Origin: Gnetum montanum
Lineage: Eukaryota; Streptophyta; Gnetopsida; Gnetales; Gnetaceae
Assembly: GCA_015680685.1 (NCBI GenBank)
Contig: MNCI01020165.1
Coordinates: 1 to 64,000 of the forward strand
Direction: 5' to 3'
DNA length: 64,000 nucleotides
Shown here: positions 63,311 through 64,000 of the stretch, in pieces
How positions within the stretch are numbered: the first letter of the stretch is position 1
Layout of the letters: the number at the start of each line of letters is the position of its first letter
Program-made: the position numbers and the translations under genes
Notes under the pieces: generated by a model
The model's input: only the letters and a program-made list of their open reading frames with translations
The model's database searches: none
Told to the model about the DNA's origin: nothing

Positions 63311-64000
63311 GCTAACTATGATGGTGATTCAGTCCTATGGCACCGAAGACTTGGGCACATGAGCGAAAAAGGTATGAAGTTGTTGGCTTCAAAGGGAAAG
63401 TTACCAAAGTTTAAGTGTGATGATGTTGGCTTGTGTGAAGATTGTGTTTATGGGAAGCAAAAACAAGTTACTTTCTCATTGATAGGGAGGATACCACAAA
63501 TTGAAAAGCTTAAACTAGTGCATTCAGATGTATGGGGGCCAGCTCCAGTGAAGTCTCTTGGAGGCTCAAGCTATTATGTCACCTTCATTGACAATTCCAC
63601 TAGGAAGGTATGGGTTTATTTTCTTAAAAATAAATCTAATGTGTTTGTTACTTTTAAAAGGTGGAAAGCTGAAGTAGAAAATTAGACTGGTTTAAAAATA
63701 AAATGTTTGAAGTTAGATAATGGAGGGGAATATGACAGGCAAGAATTTAAGAATTTCTGTTTAGAAAATGAGATCAAGATGATCAAGATAGTTCCAAGAA
63801 CACCAGAGCAAAATGGTGTTGCTGAACGGATGAACAAAACCTTGAATGAAAGAGCTAGGAGCATGAGAATACACTTTGGGCTACGAAAGTTCTTTTGGGT
63901 AGATGCAATTAACACAGCATCCTACCTCATTAATCGAGCACCTTTAATTCCATTGGAGTTCAGAATACCAGAGGAGGTATTAATTGGGAAGGAGGTAAAT
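63310..64000 (+). pseudogene. int: copia integrase, cut by window end
   Basis: The pre-integrase zinc motif is complete: WHRRLGHMSEKG and CEDCVYGKQ (63339-63460). The core has HSDVWGP (63523), LDNGGEY (63714) and PEQNGVAERMN (63806), so all three catalytic acidic residues are present. One in-frame stop at 63683 replaces a glutamine (CAG to TAG). Similarity continues to the last base. Confidence 0.9.

Larger units (their letters stand above)
61743..64000 (+). mobile_element. Ty1/copia LTR retrotransposon, left part
   Basis: 5' LTR, initiator tRNA-Met primer binding site, gag, protease and integrase in copia order (integrase before RT). RT, RNase H and 3' LTR lie beyond the window. The coding region is far better kept than in the gypsy elements, but four stops in the readable frame plus a lost protease serine show it is defective. 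Confidence 0.92.

Overview
This window is plant nuclear DNA from a seed plant, AT-rich and dominated by nested and decayed LTR retrotransposons. It contains one host gene that can be reconstructed: a 13-exon glycoside hydrolase family 1 (GH1) beta-glucosidase on the minus strand at 48210-52026. The plant-type tRNA-Asp and initiator tRNA-Met primer binding sites and the GH1 exon layout support a land plant. The repeat load would suit a large genome such as a gymnosperm's, but the sequence alone does not fix the species.

Layout. (1) 1-7852: right-hand part of Ty3/gypsy element A (gag, protease, RT-RNaseH, integrase, 3' non-coding module, 3' LTR), with many stops. (2) 7853-25691: a tandem duplication of a roughly 5.7 kb host/LINE-derived segment. 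Unit 1 is split by gypsy element C (10797-17057, perfect GTTAT target duplication, gag only); unit 2 (19999-25691) preserves the empty site. (3) 25692-28551: non-coding DNA with short tandem duplications. (4) About 28566-36209: a solo LTR interrupted by element B (29069-35831, perfect CTTAG target duplication), a relative of A whose RT, RNaseH and integrase have been deleted. (5) 37121-45572: element D, truncated on the left. It has RT to integrase, a large extra 3' reading frame resembling the third ORF of Athila-type elements, and its own 3' LTR. (6) 45958-46680: L1-type LINE reverse transcriptase remnant on the minus strand. (7) 48210-52026: the beta-glucosidase gene; upstream of it lie a 326 bp perfect-phase tandem duplication and exon-like open frames. 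(8) 55677-56930: element E (LTR, primer binding site, start of gag). (9) 57000-61742: old non-coding repeats with two tRNA-like SINE candidates. (10) 61743 to the window end: the left part of a Ty1/copia element (LTR, primer binding site, gag, protease, integrase).

How the parts relate. A, B, C, D and E are one related gypsy group: they share the R/U5 part of the LTR, a tRNA-Asp-like primer binding site (where the 5' end is visible), gag sequence and a conserved 3' non-coding module. They differ in U3 and in which protein genes survive. B and C are non-autonomous and could only have moved with enzymes from a relative such as A or D. Nearly all inspected stop codons in these elements fit C-to-T or G-to-A change, as expected for methylated, silenced DNA. 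The GH1 gene is in frame through all exons; its one serious defect is a GA instead of GT at the start of intron 4. Both single-N positions (3975, 53327) are flanked by 41-base duplications and look like assembly joins.
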